From JABMMZ01 sp044368575 (GTDB lineage: Bacteria > Bacteroidota > Bacteroidia > NS11-12g > UBA955): DNA of 64,000 nucleotides. The notes below the pieces were generated by a model, which ran no database searches, was not told the origin of the DNA, and saw only the letters and a program-made list of their open reading frames with translations. Position numbers and translations under genes: made by a program. Location of the stretch: positions 1-64,000 of the forward strand of contig JBIPPH010000005.1 in NCBI GenBank assembly GCA_044368575.1, written 5' to 3'. Every line of letters starts with the position of its first letter. The first letter of the stretch is position 1. Below, in pieces: positions 43,225 to 52,109 of this stretch.

Positions 43225-45558
43225 ATGAAATATTTATTATCTGCTTTTGTTTTACTGTTCAGTTTAAATGCTGCATTGGCACAAAACAAAGTATTAGCAA
43301 AAGCTGAGAAAGCTTACATTGATGGCAATTTAGGATCTGCTAATAATGCCATAGATAAATGTCTTAAAGACAAAGACAATAAAAACAACGTGATGGTATA
43401 CTTATTAAAATCCAAAATCATGTTGGGCATTAGTAAAGATAAAAACTTGTACAGCAAATATCCTGGAGCGCTAAAAGATGCCTTAAAATATGGTGAAAAG
43501 GCCATGATACTTTTAAAAAGTGCTGATATGGTAAAATACGGCAATGACTTTGTAAACCATTTCCAAGTCTTGTACGATGAAGATGCCTATTTTAAAACTT
43601 TACTTAAAATCAGTAACAAAGAGGCAATGGAATCTTATGACTTGAACAAATATGCCAAAGCCCTTCCGATGTTTAGAAGAAGTTTAGCCTTCAGCAATGA
43701 TACTCAAGCTCAAGTGCTGATGGCTGATTGTTATTGGCAATTAGGTCAAAAAGCTGAGAGTGTGCCAATGTTTAAAAATACTGCAGAAATGATTTATGCA
43801 GCTGTATTAGACAGCAATTCTAAAGTTTACGGTTATCAAAAGGAACCATTCAGAAAACTATGTCTGTATTATATCAGCATTAAGGCCTATGATTCTGCCT
43901 ATTTGATTGTAAAAAATGGTCGTGAGATTTTCCCTAATGACCCAGTTTTGAATGATTATACTTATGGCTTATTGCGCTACAACTTAGAAAAAATCCCACC
44001 GAGCATAGATTATTTAAATGCCATCAAAATGGGCCTTAAAGATTTTCCTGCAGATTCATTTTTAAACCACAGAGAAAATTCAATTTATATTTATTTATTG
44101 AACAGCTTGGCCATTGAACACCAGCAAAAAGCATTTGATTCTTTGATGACTGTATTTTGCAAAACAAAATTAGAAAAAGCCAACTTAAACGACTTTAATA
44201 CCGTACAACGTTTTGACGCCTTTGCTGGCAAATCAGTGTCGGAATGTGAAAGCATACTGAAATCACAATTCAAAAATATGGCTTTGAGCGAAGCCTGTTA
44301 TGCTTTATGGATGCATCAAAACGCGGCTAGCATTAATGCCAACAAAGTTCCAGAGCTTGGCTTTCAATCAGCTATCATGAGCGAAGCTGATATTCAAATG
44401 GCTGAATATGTTTTTAACAACGACATGGCCTTAAATCCTAAACAAAGATCTTTGATAGCCTTTAGAGCTAAATACACACAAAGTAAATTTACAAACCCTG
44501 TAAAATTTTATGATTTGTTATCAATGATTCACTTATGTGATTCAGCATCAAAATATTCTAAGACCTTTGAATTCCAAAAACAATCTGTCAATTACCGTTT
44601 GCAATTACTGAGTCAAAGTATTGACAGCAATGAGTTTTATTTATTCAGAGACCTTTGGCCTTCTACTTTACAAATGTGTAAAGCAAGTATATATGTTGCC
44701 CAAAATAAAACCCTACAAGCCTTGTGGCAACCTATGATTGAAAAAGATTTTAAAATTAATTATTTCGGATCAAGGGTCAATACTGGCAACAAAACTGAAG
44801 CCGGCATCCCTACATATCAATGGAATGGTTATGCAGATTCTTGTATTGCAGGCAGCATGCCAAAATCTGTTATGGAATCTGCAGAACGCAGAGTCAACTA
44901 TTTCAGAAGAACTGCTGGTTTAAATAGCCCAGTAGTTTTTACCATTCAAAACAATGCTTATTGTATGTCTGCCGCATTAATGTGTGAGGCCAACAAAAGC
45001 ATGAGTCATGAACCAAGTGATGGATGGCGTTGTTATATTCCTGCAGGTTTGGATGCCTTAAAACAAGGCATCATTTCAAAGGACGGTAACCCTGCTATTG
45101 CCATTACAGCAGCTATGGGACAAAACCACCCAAGTGTTGGCAATAGACGTTGGTTGTTGTCGCCAAAGACCCAATACATGGGCATTGGTACCTCAAAAAC
45201 CTACTCTGTGATCTATGCACTAGATCAAAGTCGCTTAATTGACAGCAATCAATACAAGAATCAATTCATTGCTTGGCCACCAGCTAAGGACTGCCCTAAA
45301 ATGTTAATCTTTAAAAAATGGAGTTTTAGCATAGACAGTGACCTTAAAGGTGCTGTTGTTGAGATGCAAGATGCACATGGCAATCCAATTGAACTCAAGC
45401 AAGAAGCTGTTGTGAATGGTTATGGCATGAACACTTTGGTTTGGGAACCAACTATAAATTTGAAATCATTAGATAATAACAGTTCATTTAAAGTTAACAT
45501 CACATTAGCCAATAAAGCAAGTTTTCAATACTTGGTAAACGTTATTGATATCCCTTAA
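43225..45558 (+). CDS. exported protein with helical-repeat N-terminus and CAP (SCP/PR1) domain
   Basis: A 777-residue exported protein. Residues 1-19 are a signal peptide (MKYLLSAFVLLFSLNAALAQ, cleavage after LAQ). Residues about 20-300 contain TPR-like helical pairs (AEKAYIDGNLGSANNAIDKC, YAKALPMFRRSLAFSNDTQA). The middle is helical and unassigned. Residues about 550-690 form a CAP/SCP-like domain: RRVNYFRRTAGLNSPVVFTI, SAALMCEANKSMSHEPSDGW and NRRWLLSPKTQYMGIGTS. It may be a wall or matrix-associated protein in the periplasm or on the surface; no T9SS sorting domain is seen. It lies 3 nt before the NdpA-like gene. Confidence 0.85.
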   Translation: MKYLLSAFVLLFSLNAALAQNKVLAKAEKAYIDGNLGSANNAIDKCLKDKDNKNNVMVYLLKSKIMLGISKDKNLYSKYPGALKDALKYGEKAMILLKSADMVKYGNDFVNHFQVLYDEDAYFKTLLKISNKEAMESYDLNKYAKALPMFRRSLAFSNDTQAQVLMADCYWQLGQKAESVPMFKNTAEMIYAAVLDSNSKVYGYQKEPFRKLCLYYISIKAYDSAYLIVKNGREIFPNDPVLNDYTYGLLRYNLEKIPPSIDYLNAIKMGLKDFPADSFLNHRENSIYIYLLNSLAIEHQQKAFDSLMTVFCKTKLEKANLNDFNTVQRFDAFAGKSVSECESILKSQFKNMALSEACYALWMHQNAASINANKVPELGFQSAIMSEADIQMAEYVFNNDMALNPKQRSLIAFRAKYTQSKFTNPVKFYDLLSMIHLCDSASKYSKTFEFQKQSVNYRLQLLSQSIDSNEFYLFRDLWPSTLQMCKASIYVAQNKTLQALWQPMIEKDFKINYFGSRVNTGNKTEAGIPTYQWNGYADSCIAGSMPKSVMESAERRVNYFRRTAGLNSPVVFTIQNNAYCMSAALMCEANKSMSHEPSDGWRCYIPAGLDALKQGIISKDGNPAIAITAAMGQNHPSVGNRRWLLSPKTQYMGIGTSKTYSVIYALDQSRLIDSNQYKNQFIAWPPAKDCPKMLIFKKWSFSIDSDLKGAVVEMQDAHGNPIELKQEAVVNGYGMNTLVWEPTINLKSLDNNSSFKVNITLANKASFQYLVNVIDIP

Positions 45559-45561
45559 GCT

Positions 45562-46608
45562 ATGTTGTTATTTGACCAAACCAGCATTGATATTGTTTCT
45601 ATTCATCAAGTAGGCAACAAATACAATGGCGAAGACTTAAGCATCTCCAAACATCCATTAGCAACTTCCAGCGCTGAAATGGACACTATGCTTAAAAAAT
45701 ATTTTTTACAAGGGTTTGCCACTCCAGAATATTATCAATTTACCTCAAGTAATGAAGATGCCAGTTTAAACCCTTTGAATCAATTTGTAAGCGATGTATT
45801 TTCCGGGAATGGCAACTTTCATACCAACAGTGTGCATATCGCTAAGCACTTATATGAATCAAGTAGACACCCAATGATCAAAGCGGGAGATTTACTAGTA
45901 GTTTATTTTTCAAAGGTCAGAGCGAATAATGAACTATGTGACGCCATTGGTATTTTTAAATCAGAAACAAAGAATCCTTTCCTCAAGATTCAAATTGAGA
46001 AAGGCAATGCCGAAATCCTTTGCGACAAGGGTATTCAATTAGATAAACCAGATAAAGCTTGTTTGATTTTAAATCAGAATGAAAACGATGGCTTTAAAAT
46101 GGTTTTATTCGACAAAACCAACAAAGGCGAAGAGGCTACTTTTTTCAAGGAAATGTTTTTAAATGTTAGACCCATCAAGGATGAGTTTTTGCAAACAAAA
46201 TCTTTTCTGCAAATGACTCAAGCCTATATCAGCCAACAAATCACGGAAGAGTTCGAAGTTAATAAGACAGAACAAATTGATTTATTAAATCGATCCATTG
46301 ATTACTTTAAAACACATGACAATTTTGTTCAGGCTGAATTCGAACAAGATGTGTTAATGGACGATAACATTGTTCAATCATTCCAGAAATTCAACAAAAA
46401 TTATGCTGAAGCGCATGATTTAGAAATAGTCAATGCTTTTGATATTTCTCTAGCTGCAGTTAAAAAACAGTCTAGAGTGTTTAAAAGCATTCTAAAGTTG
46501 GATAGAAATTTTCACATTTACATACATGGCAATAAAGATTTAATTGAGCATGGAGTTGAAAAAGATGGTCGAAAATTTTACAAGATTTATTACGAGCAAG
46601 AGTCATAA
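45562..46608 (+). CDS. nucleoid-associated protein, NdpA/YejK-like
   Basis: A 348-residue protein of the 37-kDa nucleoid-associated family. The C-terminal half shows the family region ILKLDRNFHIYIHGNKDLIE and GRKFYKIYYEQES, and the N-terminus DIVSIHQVGNKYNGEDLSIS, with LVVYFSKVRANNELCDAIGI in the middle. Related E. coli YejK binds nucleoid and has roles with topoisomerase IV. It starts 3 nt after the CAP protein stop; this pairing is odd and may be only transcriptional. No own promoter is visible. Confidence 0.85.
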   Translation: MLLFDQTSIDIVSIHQVGNKYNGEDLSISKHPLATSSAEMDTMLKKYFLQGFATPEYYQFTSSNEDASLNPLNQFVSDVFSGNGNFHTNSVHIAKHLYESSRHPMIKAGDLLVVYFSKVRANNELCDAIGIFKSETKNPFLKIQIEKGNAEILCDKGIQLDKPDKACLILNQNENDGFKMVLFDKTNKGEEATFFKEMFLNVRPIKDEFLQTKSFLQMTQAYISQQITEEFEVNKTEQIDLLNRSIDYFKTHDNFVQAEFEQDVLMDDNIVQSFQKFNKNYAEAHDLEIVNAFDISLAAVKKQSRVFKSILKLDRNFHIYIHGNKDLIEHGVEKDGRKFYKIYYEQES

Positions 46609-46698
46609 TTCTGTTGCTCTGAATAATTTGTATAAACCCAATTAAATCAATATACTTGCAATTGTAATTCCAACCCTTGGGTTGTATACTTTCTATTT

Positions 46699-47250
46699 AT
46701 GAGAAATTACAAAAAACTTTTTCCTCTAATGAAACTTCGTGTATACATAGTGTATGGATTAGCTTCGATGGTATTAATCATATCAATGCTATTTGCATAC
46801 AGATACACTTGGGGTTTTGACCATTACCGCAACCATAAAACTTGTATTTCCGAAATGGGCATCAAAACCAGTAGATTGACTGTACCTCCCTCTATTTTGT
46901 TTTTCAAATTGGATGGCTCATACAATAGCTTTGCTATCAAACGCACAACAGTTGCTGAATATGATACCTTTTTAAACAATATACAAGTTGGTGATACCAT
47001 ACTATTGACCCATGATTACATCCCCAATATAAGCCATGCTATGAATGATCAAATCATACACATGCAAAAAGGTTCAATGGTCTTTATAGACATCATGAAG
47101 CGAAGACATCGCGATTTATACATTGCCTTGAGTTTGTTTTTTGTAAGTATAGCAATGAGTGTTTATGCCTATTTATTAAATCAAAAAATCACTCGCAAGC
47201 TTAAACACATTGGTTCAGAGTTTGAAGGTTTGGGCAATTACACCTTTTAA
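46699..47250 (+). CDS. unknown inner-membrane protein with two TM helices
   Basis: A 183-residue protein with one helix near the N-terminus (about 13-34, VYIVYGLASMVLIISMLFAY) and one near residues 140-162 (LYIALSLFFVSIAMSVYAYL), separated by an about 105-residue soluble domain. The intervening domain probably faces the periplasm and contains SRLTVPPSILFFKLDGSYNS. The ATG at 46729 is an alternative start that would remove ten residues. It ends 1 nt before the convergent TPR lipoprotein gene. I do not recognise a family, and no enzyme motif is seen. Confidence 0.65.
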   Translation: MRNYKKLFPLMKLRVYIVYGLASMVLIISMLFAYRYTWGFDHYRNHKTCISEMGIKTSRLTVPPSILFFKLDGSYNSFAIKRTTVAEYDTFLNNIQVGDTILLTHDYIPNISHAMNDQIIHMQKGSMVFIDIMKRRHRDLYIALSLFFVSIAMSVYAYLLNQKITRKLKHIGSEFEGLGNYTF

Positions 47251-47251
47251 A

Positions 47252-48292
47252 TTAAGGCATTGAAATCGTAATATTGATGCGCTTCAAGCCTGCTTTGGCT
47301 TTGTCTTGATTATCATCCAACAAGACAGCGTGCTTATAATCATTATAAGCTCCAGTACTATTCTTTAATTGTTCCTTCATAAAACCTCTCAGAGTATAAG
47401 CATCAGCATATTCAGGAGACAAGGTTATGGCATCATCTAAAAACGAGATAGCCTTACTGTAATCATTAAACAGGCCATGAATAAACCCAAGATTGTAACG
47501 GCAAAAAATATGTGAAGGATTGATTCTAGCAACAGCCTCATAAAGTTTCATGGCATCTTTGTACTGATGGTGTTGTTGTAAGTATAGACCTTTAGCATAC
47601 AATGCCTCATCACTAAACGCATTAATTTCAAGCGCTCTATCAAAAAACAACAATGCTTTTTTATTGTCAAGCTGAGCATAGTAATTGCCTAATTGCATGG
47701 TAGCATCATAATGTTTACTATCATACGTGAGTGTTTGCTCGAACAATAAAATAGCCTTAGAAGTATCTCCCGTTTCTTTAGCAATAATGCCCAAATAAAA
47801 ATAAGGACCAGGATTAGCTACTTCTTGTTTATTGGCTTTAATGTATAAGGCCTGAGCTTTTGAATAATCTTGTTTGGCCAAATACAATTTGGCTAGATCC
47901 ATAGTAGCATCGAAAAAGTTTGGCTTCAATTGAATGGCTTTATTGTATGACTGCTCTGCAATTTTAGCGTTAGCAGTATCACCAGACATTAAATATTTGG
48001 CATGCACATAATGGTAAAGCGGATTGATAGAATCTAGCTGAAGTGCATACTCTATATCGTACTGCGCCTGTTTGAAGTTTTGCTCATAAAAAAAAGTATT
48101 AGATCGTTTGTAATACAATTCAGGATTACTTGGCTCCAAATTAATTTTCTTACTGATATTGCGAATTTCAACAGAAAAAGAAGTGTCAGACTCTGCTATA
48201 AAACGAGGGTTTTGAGCTTGCTTACAGGCAGGTAACCCTGTGAGCATCAGGATAAATAGTAGGCAAAAACATATCGGGTAACGAAACAACAT
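47252..48292 (-). CDS. tetratricopeptide-repeat lipoprotein
   Basis: A 346-residue lipoprotein with signal peptide and lipobox LPAC (Cys23). The mature protein is a regular array of about eight TPRs, for example KRSNTFFYEQNFKQAQYDIE, YLAKQDYSKAQALYIKANKQ, LGIIAKETGDTSKAILLFEQ and LRGFMKEQLKNSTGAYNDYK. TPR lipoproteins of this kind are likely scaffolds in the periplasm or outer membrane; partners are unknown. It is transcribed divergently from the homogentisate dioxygenase with a 43-bp gap. Confidence 0.9.
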   Translation of the reverse strand: MLFRYPICFCLLFILMLTGLPACKQAQNPRFIAESDTSFSVEIRNISKKINLEPSNPELYYKRSNTFFYEQNFKQAQYDIEYALQLDSINPLYHYVHAKYLMSGDTANAKIAEQSYNKAIQLKPNFFDATMDLAKLYLAKQDYSKAQALYIKANKQEVANPGPYFYLGIIAKETGDTSKAILLFEQTLTYDSKHYDATMQLGNYYAQLDNKKALLFFDRALEINAFSDEALYAKGLYLQQHHQYKDAMKLYEAVARINPSHIFCRYNLGFIHGLFNDYSKAISFLDDAITLSPEYADAYTLRGFMKEQLKNSTGAYNDYKHAVLLDDNQDKAKAGLKRINITISMP

Positions 48293-48335
48293 TGGGTAAA
48301 ATTCTGTATTTTTACCAACAAATTTAGATAAAAAA

Positions 48336-49493
48336 ATGCCACATTACCATAGAGCCGGTAAAATTCCGTCTAAAAGACATATTCAGTTCAGAAAACCTGA
48401 TGGGAAACTCTACTCAGAAGAATTAGTCAGCACTGAGGGTTTCTCAAGTACATATTCTTTGGTTTACCATTGTCATCCACCAACTTTGGTTGAATCAATT
48501 GGCCAACCATACTCTGTTGCTCCTGTGGCAGCGATTGCAAACAACATGCAAAACAGGTCTTTTTTGACCTTTAGTGTAGCCCCTAAGAAGGACTATTTAG
48601 AAAGCCGTGTGGTTCAGTTATTTAACAATGACATGTACATGTCTTCTGCTGCTCCACAAGCCTCCATGACTGATTATTTTTACAAAAATGCAGATGCAGA
48701 TGAAGTCATTTTTATACATGAAGGCAGTGGCTACTTGCAAACTTTATATGGCAAAATTCATTTTGAATATGGCGATTATTTAGTCGTTCCTAGAGGAGTT
48801 ATTTATCAAATCCATTTCAACAATAGTCAAAACAGGTTAATGATCATTGAATCTTTTAGCCCTATAAGACCACCAAAAAGATACCTCAACAATATGGGGC
48901 AATTTTTAGAACACTCTCCTTATTGCGAAAGAGATATTAAATTGCCAACGGACTTAGAAACCCACGATGAACACGGCCAATTTAAAGTTCTAATCAAAAA
49001 AGGTGATGAGATTTTTCCTTACACCTACACTACCCACCCTTTTGATGCTATTGGTTGGGATGGCTATCACTACCCGTATGGCTTTAGCATTCATAATTAT
49101 GAACCAATTACCGGTCGAGTGCACATGCCACCTCCGATTCACCAAACATTCGAAGGACACAATTTTGTAATTTGTTCTTTTGTGCCGCGCTTATACGATT
49201 ACCATCCAGAATCTATACCTGCGCCATACAACCACAGCAATGTTGATTCTGATGAAGTTCTATACTATGTTGATGGTGATTTCATGAGCAGAAAACACGT
49301 AGAAAAAGGCATGATTACCCTGCATCCTAAGGGAATTCCACATGGCCCACACCCTGGTACTGTTGAAAAAAGTATAGGTGCAAAGGAAACCAAAGAACTC
49401 GCTGTTATGATAGACCCATTTTTCCCGTTAAAAATCACTCAAGCAGCCCTCCAAATTGAAGACCCAAGCTACTACAAAAGCTGGGTAGAATAA
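48336..49493 (+). CDS. hmgA: homogentisate 1,2-dioxygenase
   Basis: A 385-residue cupin-fold, Fe(II)-dependent dioxygenase that opens the ring of homogentisate to maleylacetoacetate in tyrosine/phenylalanine catabolism. The C-terminal iron-binding region is intact: NHSNVDSDEVLYYVDGDFMS (His and Glu ligands) and PKGIPHGPHPGTVEKSIGAK (His). The region VHMPPPIHQTFEGHNFVICS is typical of the family. It is about 50 residues shorter than many proteobacterial enzymes, as in other Bacteroidota. No hppD, maiA or fahA is adjacent, so the rest of the pathway must be elsewhere. Confidence 0.94.
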   Translation: MPHYHRAGKIPSKRHIQFRKPDGKLYSEELVSTEGFSSTYSLVYHCHPPTLVESIGQPYSVAPVAAIANNMQNRSFLTFSVAPKKDYLESRVVQLFNNDMYMSSAAPQASMTDYFYKNADADEVIFIHEGSGYLQTLYGKIHFEYGDYLVVPRGVIYQIHFNNSQNRLMIIESFSPIRPPKRYLNNMGQFLEHSPYCERDIKLPTDLETHDEHGQFKVLIKKGDEIFPYTYTTHPFDAIGWDGYHYPYGFSIHNYEPITGRVHMPPPIHQTFEGHNFVICSFVPRLYDYHPESIPAPYNHSNVDSDEVLYYVDGDFMSRKHVEKGMITLHPKGIPHGPHPGTVEKSIGAKETKELAVMIDPFFPLKITQAALQIEDPSYYKSWVE

Positions 49494-49565
49494 TACCCTG
49501 TTTTACTTAATCGTTAAAACACATTTATACTCTCAAGTAAAATGGGTAGTTTGATATATTTTACC

Positions 49566-49573
49566 TATTTTTG
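49566..49573 (+). promoter_or_regulatory. -7 element for hppA
   Basis: TATTTTTG, an exact TAnnTTTG, lies 27 nt before the ATG at 49601. The nearest upstream TTTG (49550-49553) is too close for the usual spacing. Confidence 0.5.
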
Positions 49574-49600
49574 CGCCCTTTAATACTGAAAACATTTATT

Positions 49601-52060
49601 ATGAATCAAATTGTCTATTTAGTACCCTTATTAGGCCTCGTAGGTTTACTGGTTATGGCCGTAAAATCTGCCTGGGTTAACAAACAAGAAACTGGCGACG
49701 AAAACATGAACCGCTTGGCATCATACATTGCCAAAGGCGCTATGGCTTTCTTAAAAGCCGAGTGGAAAGTGCTTAGTTATTTTGCCATCATTGCTGCTAT
49801 CCTATTAGCTTGGAGCGGCACTTTGGTTGAAAATTCTCATCCAATGATTGCAGTAGCTTTCCTTATTGGTGCTGTATTATCAGCATTAGCTGGTTACATC
49901 GGTATGAACATTGCCACTAAGGCCAATGTTAGAACCACGCAAGCCGCCAGAACAAGTTTAGCTAAAGCCTTAAAAGTATCATTCAATGGTGGTACAGTTA
50001 TGGGTTTAGGGGTTGCAGGTTTAGCCATTATCGGTTTAGGCTCATTGTTTATATTATTCTACAACATGTTTGTACCTATTGGTACTAGCAATATGGAAAC
50101 AGCCATTGAAGTATTGGCAGGTTTTTCGTTAGGTGCTGAATCAATTGCCCTATTTGCAAGAGTTGGTGGCGGTATCTATACTAAAGCTGCTGACGTTGGT
50201 GCTGACTTAGTTGGTAAAGTAGAAGCTGGTATCCCTGAAGACGATGTGCGTAACCCTGCTACAATTGCAGACAACGTTGGAGACAACGTAGGTGACGTTG
50301 CTGGTATGGGTGCTGACTTATTCGGTTCGTATGTGGCTACAATTTTGGCGACAATGGTATTGGGTCAAGAAATCAAATTACCTAACAATGATATTTCACC
50401 TGTATTGTTACCAATGTTGATTGCTGGCATGGGTTTGATCTTCTCTATCGTTGGAACTTGGTTTACTCGTATCAAAAACGAAACTGATTCAGTTCAAAAC
50501 GCTTTGAACATGGGTAACTGGTCTTCAATCATTTTAACTGCCATTGCTTCCTATTTCTTAGTTGATTATATTTTACCTGATGGTACACTTACACTCAGAG
50601 GTTTTGAATTCACCAAAATGGGTGTATTCTCTTCTATCATTGTAGGTTTGGTTGTTGGTGCTTTAATGAGCATTGTAACAGAATACTACACTGCCATGGG
50701 CAAACGTCCTGTTAATTCAATCATTCAAAAATCAGCTACAGGCCATGCGACTAACATTATCGGTGGTTTGTCTGTTGGTATGGAATCTACGGTTATTCCT
50801 ATTTTAGTTTTAGCCGCTGGTATTATCACTTCCTATAGTTTTGCTGGTTTATACGGTGTGGCTATTGCCGCTGCTGGTATGATGGCGACTACAGCTATGC
50901 AATTAGCGATTGACGCTTTCGGTCCTATTGCTGACAATGCTGGTGGTATAGCTGAAATGAGTCAATTACCGCCTGAAGTTCGTGAAAGAACTGATAATCT
51001 TGATGCTGTAGGTAATACAACAGCAGCAACTGGTAAAGGTTTTGCGATTGCTTCTGCAGCTTTAACTTCATTAGCATTATTTGCAGCCTTTGTTGGTGTT
51101 GCAGGTATTGATGCCATCAACATATACAAAGCCCCAGTATTAGCGGCTTTATTTATTGGTGGTATGATCCCATTCATTTTCTCTTCATTAGCTATTGCAG
51201 CAGTTGGTAGAGCAGCTATGGATATGGTTAACGAAGTTAGAAGACAATTCAGAGAAATTCCGGGCATTATGGAATACAAAGCCCAACCAGAATACGAAAA
51301 GTGTGTAGCCATTTCAACCAAAGCTTCATTAAGAGAAATGTTAGCTCCAGGAGCTATTGCTTTGTTGGTTCCAGTTTTAGTTGGTTTTGGTTTTAAAGGC
51401 GTATTCCCTGACACCAGCTCTGCTGAAATCTTAGGTGGTTTGTTAGCAGGTGTTACTGTAAGTGGTGTGTTAATGGGTATTTTCCAAAACAACGCTGGCG
51501 GTGCTTGGGATAATGCAAAGAAATCTTTTGAAAAAGGGGTTGAAATCAACGGCGAAACATTCTACAAAAAATCTGAGCCACATAAAGCTTCTGTAACTGG
51601 TGATACTGTTGGTGATCCTTTCAAAGACACTTCAGGTCCTTCAATGAACATCCTAATCAAATTGATGAGTATTGTTTCATTGGTAATTGCGCCACATATT
51701 TCAACAGCCTCTCATGGTGCTGATAAAGATTGTTGCAAAAATAAAACTGAAGTATGTGCTTCAGAGAATCCACATATGAACGGCAAATGCGATATGACTT
51801 TGTGTGCAACTATGAGCAAAGACGAGTGTGCTAAAATGTGCGATAGCCTTGGTTGTGACTCAACTCAAAAAGCTCATTGCTTAAGCATGTACGATGCTAA
51901 TGGCAATTGGATTGGTCAATGCCCAGCAGACAAAATGGAATGCCATGGCGAAGCTGACGGTAAATGTTGCAAAGGTGAAACTGAAAAAGCTTGTGCTGCT
52001 GACCCTGCGTCATGCAAAAACAAAGCTGAAGGCAAAGCTTGTTGCAAAGACAAACATTAA
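49601..52060 (+). CDS. hppA: membrane-bound pyrophosphatase (HppA) with Cys-rich C-terminal extension
   Basis: An 819-residue ion-pumping inorganic pyrophosphatase. The catalytic residues are in KAADVGADLVGKVEAGIPED and NVGDNVGDVAGMGADLFGSY, and the later loop has DAVGNTTAATGKGFAIASAA. In GNTTAATGKG the Ala at the A/K position indicates the K+-dependent class (H+ or Na+ pump not resolved). Conserved pyrophosphatase sequence ends near LMSIVSLVIAPHIS at about residue 700. The remaining about 120 residues carry 17 Cys (for example DKDCC, DECAKMCDSLGC, GKCCKG, KACCKDKH), an extension the family does not normally have. The ATG at 49601 gives the MNQIVYLVPLLGLVGL start. A terminator follows. Confidence 0.96.
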   Translation: MNQIVYLVPLLGLVGLLVMAVKSAWVNKQETGDENMNRLASYIAKGAMAFLKAEWKVLSYFAIIAAILLAWSGTLVENSHPMIAVAFLIGAVLSALAGYIGMNIATKANVRTTQAARTSLAKALKVSFNGGTVMGLGVAGLAIIGLGSLFILFYNMFVPIGTSNMETAIEVLAGFSLGAESIALFARVGGGIYTKAADVGADLVGKVEAGIPEDDVRNPATIADNVGDNVGDVAGMGADLFGSYVATILATMVLGQEIKLPNNDISPVLLPMLIAGMGLIFSIVGTWFTRIKNETDSVQNALNMGNWSSIILTAIASYFLVDYILPDGTLTLRGFEFTKMGVFSSIIVGLVVGALMSIVTEYYTAMGKRPVNSIIQKSATGHATNIIGGLSVGMESTVIPILVLAAGIITSYSFAGLYGVAIAAAGMMATTAMQLAIDAFGPIADNAGGIAEMSQLPPEVRERTDNLDAVGNTTAATGKGFAIASAALTSLALFAAFVGVAGIDAINIYKAPVLAALFIGGMIPFIFSSLAIAAVGRAAMDMVNEVRRQFREIPGIMEYKAQPEYEKCVAISTKASLREMLAPGAIALLVPVLVGFGFKGVFPDTSSAEILGGLLAGVTVSGVLMGIFQNNAGGAWDNAKKSFEKGVEINGETFYKKSEPHKASVTGDTVGDPFKDTSGPSMNILIKLMSIVSLVIAPHISTASHGADKDCCKNKTEVCASENPHMNGKCDMTLCATMSKDECAKMCDSLGCDSTQKAHCLSMYDANGNWIGQCPADKMECHGEADGKCCKGETEKACAADPASCKNKAEGKACCKDKH

Positions 52061-52078
52061 TCAATAAATCATTATCAC

Positions 52079-52109
52079 AAAAGCCTCTGAATTTCAGGGG
52101 CTTTTTTTA
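52079..52109. terminator. terminator between hppA (+) and the SpoU gene (-)
   Basis: Hairpin AAGCCTCTGAA / TTTCAGGGGCTT followed by seven T on the plus strand. A near-identical stem (GCCTCTGAAATTTCAGAGGC) recurs at 55343-55362. It closes the convergent hppA and SpoU methyltransferase transcripts. Confidence 0.85.

Noticed and set aside
46671..46684. CAACCC-TT-GGGTTG inverted repeat as a terminator of the NdpA-like gene
   Set aside because: Six-base stem with a 2-nt loop and no T-run; too weak to claim a function.
50962..51549. 195-residue antisense ORF within hppA
   Set aside because: It is fully opposite the highly conserved pyrophosphatase core and has the Ala/Pro/Thr-rich composition expected of a shadow frame; no domain or start signal.
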